Assembly (NCBI GenBank): GCA_036897095.1
Contig: JAYMSP010000100.1
Location: 20,184 to 84,183 of the forward strand
Direction of reading: 5' to 3'
DNA from: Plantago elongata
Lineage: Eukaryota > Streptophyta > Magnoliopsida > Lamiales > Plantaginaceae
Length of the DNA: 64,000 bases
A program made the position numbers and the translations under genes. The notes beneath the pieces were generated by a model. It was not told where the DNA came from. It ran no database searches and saw nothing but the letters and a program-made list of their open reading frames with translations. Shown here piece by piece: positions 11,867 to 28,095 of the stretch (the first letter of the stretch is position 1; each line of letters opens with the position of its first letter).

Positions 11867-12599
11867 TAAATTATACTAGTAAAATTGTACCTCCTAATCC
11901 AGTGATATATATAAGTGACAAATACTACTTAGTACTTTGCATACATTGAGAAGAACAATTGATAACAGTTCTCTACTTTGGAACATGTTATGAATTTGGT
12001 TGGCAATAGAGAAAACAAACAAATCTAACGCACATGGAATAGATATGGTGATATGTAACAGATTGGGAATAAGAAGGCAAAACGCATTTGTGCCTAGGCA
12101 TATAGATTTCTTCTCCTCTCATGGTTTAGTCTTGGGTATATACTTCTGTCAAGCAGTATATCTATTCCATTATTCCAGCACAAACTCCATCATGATTCAT
12201 GACATACTGAAGTAATGTTTACGGAAAGAATTTCCACCACACACGTCAACTAAACACCTCATACATACACCCACACAAATTACAACATACACATCCTTAA
12301 CAACCTAATCACAAATTACTCCGACACCATATTGAGTAAACCAATCAATAGATATTCGTGTAGTTTGTAAGAGAGGTTCATTATGTCACATTTATTTACT
12401 ACTACCCTAATATGACTATGTTTGTGAAAGAGAATATTTCCTGGTATTGAATACTGTGTTTTACCATATCACATCGCCTACTAAACGGAACGAAATTAAT
12501 CCCAATTAAAAATGATGTTGGTAATGTATATCTTGAATTCATTGTGATAGTACAAATGAGTACTTTCTTCTTAATTTGATCTTTAAGACGGGGTCGCAA

Positions 12600-13260
12600 C
12601 GGTGCGTGATAAATAGGATCGCAACAAGTTGTAAGAGCACTAATCTACCTTGGGAGCCGAATATATGCATGTCTCCCACGGAGCCGACCAGAGAAAATTA
12701 GTATCATCAACATAACACAAGCACTTTGACTAGTCGGACCGACCTGCCCAAACAGGATCGACTATTGTCAACTTATTAGGGACCAACGTAGACGGAATTG
12801 GACTAAGGCATTTAACTTAGGGGTTGTCTGAAAGCCGACTAGACACACTTCCGGATCATTGCCGGATCACGGCGTTCACCTGTCTCCGGGGACACATGTC
12901 GGCTTGGGGTGCATCCGACCAACCAACGGCAACGGTCGAGACCTGGTCTTCCAGAGATTCCGCTATAAACGCTCGAGCATTTACTCCTATTGAAGTAAGG
13001 TTGTGTTCTTTTCAACCGAGATTTACTGGACTAAACTGGACTAAACTGGACTGAACTAAACTGAATTAAAGTATAAATTATAACTAAACTGAACTGGACT
13101 GGACTGAACTGAACTAAACTGAAGTGATTTTCAGTTGAGGAGAACAAAACCTTAGTCAACTACCACTAATATACTACTCTCTGCACCTACTCGGATTACT
13201 CACCTTCGACTACACGCTAATTCGTGTTGTACCCGGTTTTAGAGAGTCTAACTCACCATT
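12600..13260. mobile_element. Possible LTR-retrotransposon fragment interrupted by a MITE
   Basis: A block richer in G+C than its surroundings, with a TATA-like CTATAAACGC near 12963. It resembles the promoter-bearing part of a plant LTR. It appears to resume after 13155 (CACCTTCGACTACACG near 13201). No LTR ends, partner LTR or gag/pol coding are visible, so class and borders are uncertain. Confidence 0.3.
12996..13154. mobile_element. MITE with TAAGGTTKTGTTCT ends and CTGAACTAAA-type core
   Basis: The left end TAAGGTTGTGTTCTTTTCAA and the inverted right end TAAGGTTTTGTTCTCCTCAA are terminal inverted repeats. The core consists of repeated actgga/actgaacta words in both arms around an AT-rich centre, so the element can fold back on itself. 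A relative lies at 19643-19730. TA is present at both ends, but the superfamily is not certain. Confidence 0.65.
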
Positions 13261-14326
13261 TTCCCCTGCAAATTTTATTTTCGAAAAGCATTACTTTAAT
13301 CATAACGGTTAATTTAGTAATAAACTTTCTGAACCTAAATAGTTTATAAAAATGAGTAAGTACATGTGACACACCAAAATGCAAAACAAACATAACCATA
13401 AAAATAAAATGTTACAAAGCACAGTACTATTTTGTTCACCGGCATCCACCGCCACGCACCATGTGAACTCAGACTTCTTAACCATAAAACAATTAAGATC
13501 CACTTTTTTATTATTGCAATTTGCAAACCGACGGGTTTTCTTCGTCGAATCATGTGATTGTGATATATACATCATGTATCATATTTTACTTCTAAACTAT
13601 GTGATAACAGGATGTTTTTTGTTCTGTTTAGCGAACCGTTTATAAATTTATTAATTGATTAATTATTCATAGGTTGGTCATTTCTAAGAGTCTGGTAAGA
13701 ACTAAGAACCTCATCATTTAAAGAGTTCTGAAAATCTATTTTAAATAATAAAATTGAATAATTATAATTTTCTTTACAACATGAGAATTAAAAGTAAAAA
13801 CTTTATTATGTTCCCGTGTCGAAAGAGTATAAGTTGTAGGAGCTACAAACTAGTCGATCCATAAATAGAGACATTACAAGATCGTTTATTATAAATTGGC
13901 TTCCATTGTGCTCACCATTAAGTCAACAACCACACCACAATTTCAACTTCTTTATGAATTCTGATGATAGCAGATCCAAAAGGTGTGCTACACAGTTCAA
14001 GTTGGCAAGTTGACTCATAATTCACAAGGCTAAACGTGTGAGCATCAACTTATAATAAGCTATTACTATAACTATTCTTAGAAATCAATTTTAAGCATTG
14101 ACTTTGAAAGCAAGCTACTAAAATAGTAAATGATTAACGTGCATTCCACATTCTTGATCACAAGTGCAAGTGTAGATTCAGTAGAATCTACTTACTTTCA
14201 GCTTATACTTTACAAATTCGATCGTACACAACCAAACTCTACGTAATTTTAATCATACAAAGAATCTCTATCTTGATTCTTGATGGGTAGCCAACAAAAT
14301 TCAAGGGAGTATAACTGAGAAGCTCT
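13261..14326. other. Spacer downstream of EPSP synthase
   Basis: AT-rich; includes the EPSP synthase 3' UTR near 14300. Two overlapping antisense open frames at 13309-13645 have no recognisable domain. I see no gene. Confidence 0.5.
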
Positions 14327-18922
<4,596 letters not shown>

Positions 18923-19509
18923 TTCTGATTCTTTCCAAGAAAATATTGGTGGTTGATTTGAGATGTTTTTGTTTTTGGTTGTGTCTTTTGCAGGTTTTGT
19001 AATGAAGAAAATGGGATTAGTAGTTCTTGGTGGGGATTAGGGGTTAGGTTGTGAGGGGTTGGAGAAGAGAAGAAAGTGCGTAATGTTAGGTGAAATCAAA
19101 TGAGATGGGATTTAGCTAGCAGACTTGTTGAATCAATGTGTTTGGTTGATTTGTTTTGTACTAAATCTGACTGAAATAAAAACAGTCATCGATCTCATTC
19201 TCACCAACCAACCTCCAGTGTTCAGCTCAACATTGTCCATGTCCGATATGGTCAATTTCATGTAGCTATTCAATCACATGCCGCAAAGTCTAGCATAAAA
19301 AATGACATTGTACGTATTTTTTTCTATTTTTATTGTTTTTTCACTCGCATCCATGACATGCGATCAGTTGAACATCGAAATTCTTTTTTAGGGACTCAAA
19401 TTCGACATCTTACTTAAGTGAACTCAATTTACAAACAAACGATAGTCACATGAAGTAACTTGGCGTTAATAAGGTCTGGACCAAAAATAAAAAATCCATC
19501 AAATGTAAA
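18923..19509. other. Upstream region of EPSP synthase
   Basis: Probable 5' UTR and promoter of EPSP synthase on the minus strand, followed by AT-rich spacer. No specific element was recognised and no gene is visible. Confidence 0.4.
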
Positions 19510-19523
19510 ATCATTTCGTATGG

Positions 19524-19607
19524 ACAATTAAGCGCAGTTCAGTTGGTAAGACGATTCATCTCCAACCAATAAATCGATATTCGAGTCAATCAGCCGTTTT
19601 TAAAATA
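19524..19607 (+). mobile_element. Very short tRNA-like retroposon (SINE), copy 1
   Basis: An 84-bp body with box A-like GCGCAGTTCAGTTGGTAAG and box B-like TATTCGAGTCA, ending GCCGTTTTTAAAATA. It is bordered by ATCATTTCGTATGG (19510-19523) and ATCATTTTGTATGG (19608-19621), a 14-bp target duplication with one mismatch. The same family occurs at 44147-44240. It has no anticodon-arm pairing typical of a functional tRNA and no CCA-type end. Confidence 0.75.
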
Positions 19608-19642
19608 ATCATTTTGTATGGTCATCAAAGTTGTACATACCC

Positions 19643-19730
19643 ATTCAGTTCAGTTCAGCTTTACTTAGTTATAATTGATACTAAACTTCAGTTCAGTTCA
19701 GTAAATTTCAGTTGAACAGAATAGAGCCTA
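19643..19730. mobile_element. Truncated relative of the 12996-13154 MITE
   Basis: ttcagttcagttcagc, an AT-rich centre (agttataattgata), cttcagttcagttcagtaaa and an end AGAATAGAGCCTAA match the reverse strand of the 12996-13154 element in the same order. The opposite inverted repeat is missing. It lies just beyond the SINE at 19524-19607. Confidence 0.55.
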
Positions 19731-20930
19731 ACTAGATTTTTATTTAGAAGTATTGTTTAAGTTTGTTCTAATCGATAATTATACATATGCTTTCCACTTT
19801 TAAAGTTATTAGTTAATAATTTATGTTTCATTATGTTTTTATAAAATTCAATTAGTTTTTATGTGATAAATTATAAATGTTAAAAAATTATTTTAGATTA
19901 ACTAAAATATTTACATTTTAACATTAAATATTATATAATTCACTAAAATCATAATATTTATTTGATATAAAATTTTAGTTCACTTGAAAATACATACATA
20001 TAAAAGTAATTTGTTAAGAAATTATAGTGTAGGGTGAGGGTAAGGGGTGCTGGAACTCCAAAGTTCACAATTACAAAGTTACCAACACCTTTTAACTATT
20101 ATCTTTGTTTCAACCAACATTAACTACACAACTTCTCCTTCCCCCATAATCATTATAAATTTTTTAGCAAACAACTTAAACGCACGACATTGCACACATT
20201 ACATATTAATTGTATCTTTACACCCTACTCAAATAGAAGAAAGTGTGAAACATATGGGATAGGTTTTAATTCCATCATTTTATTTTAATTTTTTTTGATT
20301 TAAAGGATAAAAACGTATTATATTTGTAATATATTATATTCAATTATTCTGATTTTGGGTGTTAAAGTTCTAATATTAAAAAAGTACACATGCTCCTATA
20401 TTGAGTCATTTTTATTCGCGAACCTAAAAAGACACAACTACATGTTTCGTCTAACACAGCGATCCAAATTATTTTCTCCCAATCACAATTACATTGGCAC
20501 AAATCAATCTTTCCATAATTACAAAAATTATATTTTTGGAAACGTATTCCATTTGACTAATTGAATTATTGGATATCGTAATTCTTTGAGCTGACTCATT
20601 AATTAATCTTGGTGATCGACTCATTATTCCACACCCTCACTATAGGACCAGATCCTGAGTTGGTGCCTTAGACTACTTGGCCATCCTAACTTTATTATCA
20701 GAAAGTTAAAGAATTCGTATGAATTTGAATTTTATAAAGTGGTCAGAAATTTTGTAATAAAGTGAATATAAAAATATGTAATACTCTCGTACTTGATATA
20801 TATTATTGGTATACATTATAACTTATGTTAATATACCACAATATGTTATTATATAACTTATGAAACATTTTATATTATCGGTTCTTATTAATCACCTGCC
20901 AAATAACATTACACGTGACATGGTGCACCG
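19731..20930. other. AT-rich gene-free spacer
   Basis: Very AT-rich sequence with short open frames that show no motif. Nothing recognisable was found. Confidence 0.4.
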
Positions 20931-20934
20931 ATTA

Positions 20935-21570
20935 GAAGCAGTGATGTTAAATGAATCGACTCGAGCTCAATTCGATAACAAGATGAACCTTTTCTGAGCT
21001 CGGGTCAAGTGGATAAGTGACTTGAACTCTATTTGTTTGTTTGGAAGTTATAGTCGAGCTGAGCTTGAGCTCCTTAACGAAAATACATATACATATGAAA
21101 CCATGAGTATATATGTAATTAGGCCTAACCAAGCCTTACAACTATGTCTAGTTCTACCAGACTCGATAACAAAATGAGTGCAGAGTTAGTCTCGAACTCG
21201 ATACCTCATTGAACAACCCAAGTTCGAGCGTTAACTAGTTAAACCAAATTGAGCCCTCGATAATGCCGAGCCAATCGTGTATTGTGATATCCGACACGAG
21301 CTCTTTAGAAAAAATGAGTGAAAAAGATGTTTTCGAGTTCGAGTAACATATAATGAGCTCGAGCTCGGCTCGACGTCGAAAACACACGAGTCTTATTTAT
21401 TAAAAATATGTATAAAAATATAAATTTATTAAAATAAGTTGTCTTAACAATCTTTCTCGAGTCGAGCCATCTCAGCTCGTTGTATAAGTGAGTGAAGTAT
21501 GAGGTTCGAGTCGGTTCATTTACCTTAACGAGCGAGTCGAGTCCTTGTTAAGGCTCGATTCGTGTGATAA
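20935..21570. repeat. CGAGCTC-rich interspersed repeat
   Basis: Words such as CTCGAGCTC, GAGCTCGAGCTCGGCTCG and CGAGTCGAG occur throughout, on both strands, contrasting with AT-rich flanks. Such sequence is typical of old transposon-derived repeats in plants. No ends, inverted repeats or coding were identified, so the class is open. Confidence 0.45.
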
Positions 21571-22495
21571 TTCTATTGCTGCTAATATGAGTGATAAATT
21601 TTGCCAAGGATTATTATTAGTTATCTTAATGGAGTTGTTGTCTCTTGCAACATTGCAATTTGTAGATAAAGTCCAAAACTGATGGTGGTTATCTCATAGA
21701 GCTTATGGAAAAAAGCAGGAAACAAGAAGTCATGCTGGTTGGATAGTTGAGGACTTGAGGATTGTGATAAGAAGACATTGTGGACTGCTATTCGCGAAGC
21801 TAAGAAATGAACACTCTCAACCACCCCATATAACAACCCACCACCATACAAAGTTAGATGGATTTCCCTTTGGATAAATGACCCCACATTCCCATTGCTT
21901 GGAAGGGTCTCAAAATCATCATCTGCAGATTAGGATAAGCCTTACCTGTTTTACCTGAATTCAATGGCTTCTGTTCTTGATCCAATCCATTTCGTTCAAA
22001 TATCTTTACAAAATATCGGTTCATGTAAGAATCTCCCCTTCCCTACGAGGGCACGGGCAACATATTATATCGTACTATAATTTATATGTAGAAACATTGT
22101 AAAAGTTACCAGGAGTATTGAGAATACATTGCAAGCAGCACTAGTTTATTCCAAGGTGCATTTATGTGAAAAACTGTAACAGGAACTTCATAAGGAATCA
22201 AAATACATGTAGGTTACAAAATCAGGTTGACTGTTCAAGTGTACAAATTTCAGGAGTAGAAATTCTGACTACATTATCTCCTGTTTGCATTACGACTACG
22301 CGCTCTGCTCAATTTCAAGAACAAAAGATAAACGAAGAGGACAACTTATCTTCTTTATTGAAAATTTTACATAGTCTAGAAGCCTGAGTCTTCTCTCTTT
22401 TTTTGAACTTTCCTGTTACTTATACCAGCCCCAGAATAGAAATGCGAGTAATGCAGGAAGGCGAAAAACAACCAAGAAGTTCAACGAGCGTCAAT
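21571..22495. other. Transketolase 3' flank
   Basis: Contains the probable 3' UTR of transketolase next to 22495. Short open frames here have no recognisable domain. No gene is supported. Confidence 0.4.
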
Positions 22496-25400
22496 TTAAC
22501 ACACTGCCTTAGCTGTGGCAATGACATTTTCGACTGAGATTCCATACTCCTTGTATATTTTGCCTGCAGGTGCACTGGCTCCAAACCGGTCAATACCGAT
22601 GGCCTTTCCTTTGTCTCCAACATACTTATGCCAACCAAAGGTTGATCCAGCCTCAATGCTGACCCTAGCTGTTACAGAAGCCGGAAGTACGCTTTCCTTG
22701 TACTCATCTGATTGCTCCTCGAAAAGATCCCATGAAACAAAGGACACCACTCTTACTGTCTTACCCTCATTTCTAAGCTCATCCGCAGCCTTAGCTGCAA
22801 TTTCCAACTCTGAACCGGTTCCAATCAATATGAGATCGGGCTTGTTACCAGTAGAATTGTCAGTAATCGTATATCCTCCCTTTAATACCCCGTCAATCGA
22901 TGTTCCAGGCAAGTTGGGAAGCTTTTGACGAGAAAGGGCAAGGATCGACGGTGTCTTCCTCTTTAAGATGGCTGCCTTGTATGCACCAGCTGTCTCGTTC
23001 CCGTCAGCTGGACGGAGCATCAAAATATTGGGCATTGCACGGAAACTTGCAAGATGCTCAATAGGCTGATGGGTGGGACCATCTTCTCCGAGCCCAATTG
23101 AGTCATGGGTCATGACATAGATAACTCCAGCTTCAGACAATGCGGATATTCTTATGGCGCCTCTCATGTAGTCTGTGAACACGAAAAATGTTGCACAGTA
23201 GGGGATCAATCCAGGGCTGTGGAGGGCAATCCCATTACAGATGGCTCCCATACCATGTTCACGAACACCGAACCTCACGTTACGTTCTTCTGGTGTGTTC
23301 TTTTGGAAGTCACCGAACATTTTGAGAAGGGTCATGTTGGATGAGGCAAGATCAGCACTGCCACCAAGAAGTCCAGGGAGAACCTTGGCAAGAGCATTGA
23401 GATTTGCCTGAGAGAGATTTCGGGTGGCATCACCTGGGGTCTCAGGAGTGTATGTCTGAAGAAAGACATGAAATGCATCAGAAACATATTTGAAAAGTTG
23501 CCATATTGTCAAACTGTGGATAGTTTTGTACAAGAACAGAAAATTTTACCCTATAACTTGAGCAATTGAACAATCAAGAAAAATAATGCCAAGGAACTAC
23601 TTACAGGAAGAGCGTTTTCCCAACCACTTGGAAGTTCACCGGTAACGATGGATTTCAACTCAGCAGCCTCCTCTGGATACTTCTTCTCATACTCAGCGAA
23701 CTTTGAGTTCCATTCAGCCTCAAGAGAAGCACCCTCGGAAACATGTCGGCTCCAGTGCCTATCACAATGGACATTCTAAATCACAAATTGTTCAGCTAGC
23801 AAGAGCAAAAAAGTTGACAGATCCACTACTTACTTCTTCACATCATCAGGCACGTGGAATGGCTCATAAGGCCATCCAAGGTTCTGTCGGGTAGCTTCAA
23901 CTTCCTTAGCACCCAAAGCACTTCCGTGCACACTGTATGAGTTAGCCTTGTTGGGTGATCCAAATCCAATGGTGGTAGTAACCTGATTGGCACAAGAGGA
24001 TCATTAAGTACTTTGTTTGAGATGAACACTATGCAGTCAAGGTGTATGCAACAGAATATCTTACCTTGATCAAAGTTGGCTTGTCAGTGACAGTCTTTGC
24101 TTCCTTGATGGCAGCACGGATTTCATCATAACCATCATTACCATTCTTCACCCAGATCACATGCCAACCAAGAGCCTCAAAACGTGTGTCAACACTTTCA
24201 GTGAAAGCAATCTCTGTATCACCATCAATAGAGATGTGATTGTCATCATAGAAAGCAATCAGCTTTCCAAGACCCCAATGTCCAGCAAGGGAGCAGGCCT
24301 CGTTCGAAATACCCTCCATTTGACACCCATCACCAAGAATACAGTACCTGAAGCATCCAGTATCCATTTTGACAGCCACAAATTACAACACAATTCCACT
24401 ATCATATCAAAATAAAACCTCGTAAAATAAACCAAACCAACTCCCTTACGTGTAATGATCAACAATCTCACTGTCAGGCTTGTTGAAACGAGCAGCCAAG
24501 TGCTTCTCCGCAAGCGCCAACCCCACAGCATTCGCTATACCTTGACCCAGTGGTCCTATTAACAGAAACAACTCCTTATTCGATCATCAATTTAGGCATC
24601 AAAACATATCATAAAACTCAAAAATCATGATGCTAGATTGCTAAATTGTCAAGTTCCTAACCAGTGGTGACTTCAACACCAGGTGTCTCGAAATTCTCCG
24701 GGTGTCCTGGGGTGCTACTTCCCCATTGACGAAACTGCTTCAAATCCGATTCCTGTCAAGTAAACACTCCTCAGCAAAATGATCCTTCACCTCAATTTTT
24801 CAAAACTATGCCAAACATCAGCTCACACTTTTCAATCTACTCATTAGTACATCACTTAATGAACATCTTCCAACACTATACCAGACATTATCGACTCACT
24901 ATGAACCAAATATGCTACTACAAATTAGAAGCAAAACAGTAACAAATATCAATACAGCATACATAACTCACTTTTGGCATGAATTAATCTCAAACCGTAA
25001 TATTAAAATCTTCAATTGAACTATACAACGAAAACTTAGTACACATTATACCTTAACGGCGTCGTATCCGGCCAAATGAAGAAGAGCATACTGCAACATA
25101 CACCCATGACCAGCAGACAACACGAACCGGTCCCGGTTGAACCAGTAAGGGTTCTTGGGGTTATACCTCATGATCTCATCGTACAATATATGACCCATGG
25201 GAGCACAACCCATGGGTAGACCGGGATGACCGGAATTGGCCTTCTCAACGGCGTCAATAGCTAAGAAACGGATGGTGTTGACGGACAAGTCGACGAGCTC
25301 AGTGGCTGTAGCTTGGACGGTTTCGACGGCGGCGGAGGCGCGGACGGGGAGGCGGGCGGCGATCGGAGAACGGCGGCGGAGGGTGGTGGTGGTGGATTTG

Positions 25401-25522
25401 AGAGGGGAGAAAGAGGGGATGGAAGTTGGGTGGGAGGAGGAGGTGGAAGAGGAGCCATGGCGGGGGATGGTGGAGCGGGAGAGGATTGCTTGGGAGAGAG
25501 TTAGAGAGGAGGAAGAAGCCAT
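22496..25522 (-). CDS. TKL: Transketolase, plastid
   Basis: Exons from the 5' end: 25522-25052, 24752-24662, 24555-24450, 24347-24065, 23982-23834, 23758-23605 and 23455-22496; 737 residues. It is a thiamine-diphosphate enzyme of the Calvin cycle and pentose phosphate pathway, producing erythrose 4-phosphate among others. A Ser/Thr/Pro-rich transit peptide of about 65-70 residues ends near [10 protein letters not shown]. Visible motifs: [30 protein letters not shown], the ThDP motif from [13 protein letters not shown] to [43 protein letters not shown] and [18 protein letters not shown]. Full length for plant transketolases, with no disruption. It is the next recognised gene to EPSP synthase, on the same strand. 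Confidence 0.97.
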
Positions 25523-28095
25523 GGCTCTCTACAGTTTGGTGAATGGAATGAGAGGAGTGGAGTGATGAGTGAAGTTGAAGAATGGTGATGATGATGATAT
25601 AATCAACAAGGATAGGTTGGAGGGGAAATATGAGGTGTGTGCTTTTTATTTGTTTTTTTTCTTTTTTCTTTTTTTTTCAACTTTGCAGTTGAGTTTATTT
25701 TTTAGTATATTCCTTTTTTGCATTTCAAATTTTAAATTCAATACTTTAGGTTTGTTACATTAGTTAATTTAATTTCAAATTCTGAATTAGTCACTAATTC
25801 TTTTCAAACATTAAACTGCTTTAAACATTTAGAATTTTATTTAAAAATATATACTTTATCGAAATCGTAATTTATCATACTTCTAAAAAGTATGGAAAAA
25901 AGGGCTCGAATGGCCTTATAATGAATGGGATTTATTCATAATTTCTTCATCTTGCTCTACACTAAGCCTTTTATGTTTTACAGTTTTAGGTATAGATTGT
26001 ATCGAATTTATAATCTGATCTTTTAAGTATCCGATAACTGATTAAATGAAATACGACCATTTGAAACTATATGATTACCAACTACCAGTATAAACATTAA
26101 AATGTATATTTACGATGGAGACTTCATGGATACTGTTTTGAACTAAATTAAAACACCTTAAAAGTAGTATCTATGAGTATTCGTCTGCTTAAATATAATT
26201 GCCATCTAAGTAAGGAAATGTAGGAGAGTACTTAAAAGGAATGTAAAATTAAAACTTAACCATGAGTGGATAAGTGGGGCACCAATTAAAATGGTGGAAA
26301 AGAAGATGGTGTTCCAATTTGGATGAGAGGATCCGGAATCGAAGAACACAAAGTTATGGAATTATAATTATCTTGTTCATATTGGTATGATTTTGTTATT
26401 AAAATTTAAAAGTGCATAAAACTTGTAATTAACTGGCGATATGTTGTGCTGTATGAGTGATGTTGGGTGATTGATTTTAGGAAGAATTTGGTTGGTGATC
26501 TTTCCGAGAGAGAAAGGGCTAAAAAACCAACACGGCTTTACTGTGTCTCCGAAAGCTACTTTTGGCTTTTTTGCCTTGCTTAGCGCTAACCCTTAATCTC
26601 ATTCCCATCTCATGGTGTGCATCAAGGTTCCATAATCCTTTTTATAATCAACTATTTAGTCTTCGAATATGGTTTCCTGTCAAATGGCGGCTTAATATTT
26701 GGTCAATGTTAAAGAATAAATGTTACAAGATTTAATATTATCTTACTCTGTTATAGGCTCAATTTTTACGGGTTCTTTAGAAGTTTCTATCTATTTTATT
26801 TCTCTCATCACATTATAAAATTTCGTTTATGCACCATCAAAAATAACATTAACAGTGTACCTACGTAACTATCAGGATTAAGAGCCTAAGCTTAATTTAA
26901 TTCACCGCCAAACAAGTTTGAACTTGTATGAAGAGCATCGGTCGAGATTATCTTATTTTAATACGACACTAAATGAAATGTTAATGTTTTTGTGGACTTT
27001 GCGGAGATGTTTTCGAAAAGTAAAACACCCCATTTATGTGTTGTCTCCAACCCATAAGGCCATAATTAGGAACAACAATAATGTTTGCAACCACCCCCTC
27101 TCAATATGATATCATGCTTAAGTTATAATCACATTCTTAATTCCCATGCAACAGTTGACCATCATTAACATAAGGGGAGATATTATTGACCATGGCAGGT
27201 GTAGTCTAGCTTTAAAAGTGCTACACGGCAATTGAATTCGTTTTATGTGTAAACTTTAGACCGGATTCTTTTTCTCTTCTTTATTTTAAGGCAACCAATT
27301 ACAGACTACCGAAAGTTGCCAATTCATATTTGAACTCGTTTGTTAATCTGTATGAGAATCAAATACATTTTGATTTTAATTTAGATAGAGCAAGGTAGCA
27401 ATTATGGAGAAAGCTAGAGTGAAACTTACTCTTGTGACATACAGCCACAGCACTGCAGCACATAAGACCTTGGCATTCAGACATCCATATAGAGTTCATT
27501 ACTCAGAGTTAAAGATTCGTCTGTGTTCGGAAAAAGACGTAGCGGTTTCATAATTCATGGAACAAAATTAATATTCCCAAGTAGCCAAAAAAAATGGACA
27601 TGGTATATATAATTATGGACATGGTATATATAATTAGATTAATGACACAAGTTGGATGCTTTTCAGTTTCAGGTAGTTAAGGGAAAACACAGGGAAAAAA
27701 AGATGGCTGAAAAAACAAGAAATGCAGGCTCAACCATGATTTCAGACCTTGAAAGAAGTACAAGTAAAGAACAGCAGATTTAGCACTTGTACAAGAACAA
27801 CAACATGATGCACATGGTACACAAGCAGTTCAATCTTAAAGAAACGAAAACTAGACTTCACATAAGCCACTCAACTTGCTTTCATTTTCGTTCAACCAGG
27901 ATGACAGATTAACAAAGTCATGCCAAAACCTACCAATATTTTAAGGGTAATCAATCACAAGGGTCCATGTAAGTTATTGTCGAAGATTTCAGATCTTTTG
28001 AAGTTAGAAAAACCATTTGAACATAAAAAGTGAACGTGCTTCGAGTACCTCATTCAGTCAGAGTTAGTACTTGAGCGTGTTCACTCCCTGAGATG
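25523..28095. other. Intergenic spacer between transketolase and RAD51C
   Basis: Begins with the transketolase leader and promoter (minus strand). The remainder is AT-rich. A direct duplication (ATGGACATGGTATATATAAT-type, about 27595-27636) is visible. No gene or recognised transposon was found. Confidence 0.45.

Larger units (their letters stand above)
9900..12600. other. Gene-free repeat-rich spacer
   Basis: AT-rich sequence upstream of the epimerase. It holds a decayed tandem array (10060-10460) and tRNA-like retroposon candidates near 11026 and 11669. No coding region is supported. Confidence 0.5.

Noticed and set aside
13309-13645. Three overlapping frames downstream of EPSP synthase
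   Set aside because: No start context, domain or splice support; overlapping frames on both strands are what AT-rich spacer gives by chance.
25236-25565. Antisense 109-residue frame over the transketolase transit peptide
   Set aside because: It is a shadow of the C/T-rich transit-peptide coding sequence, with low-complexity Gly/Glu/Arg content.
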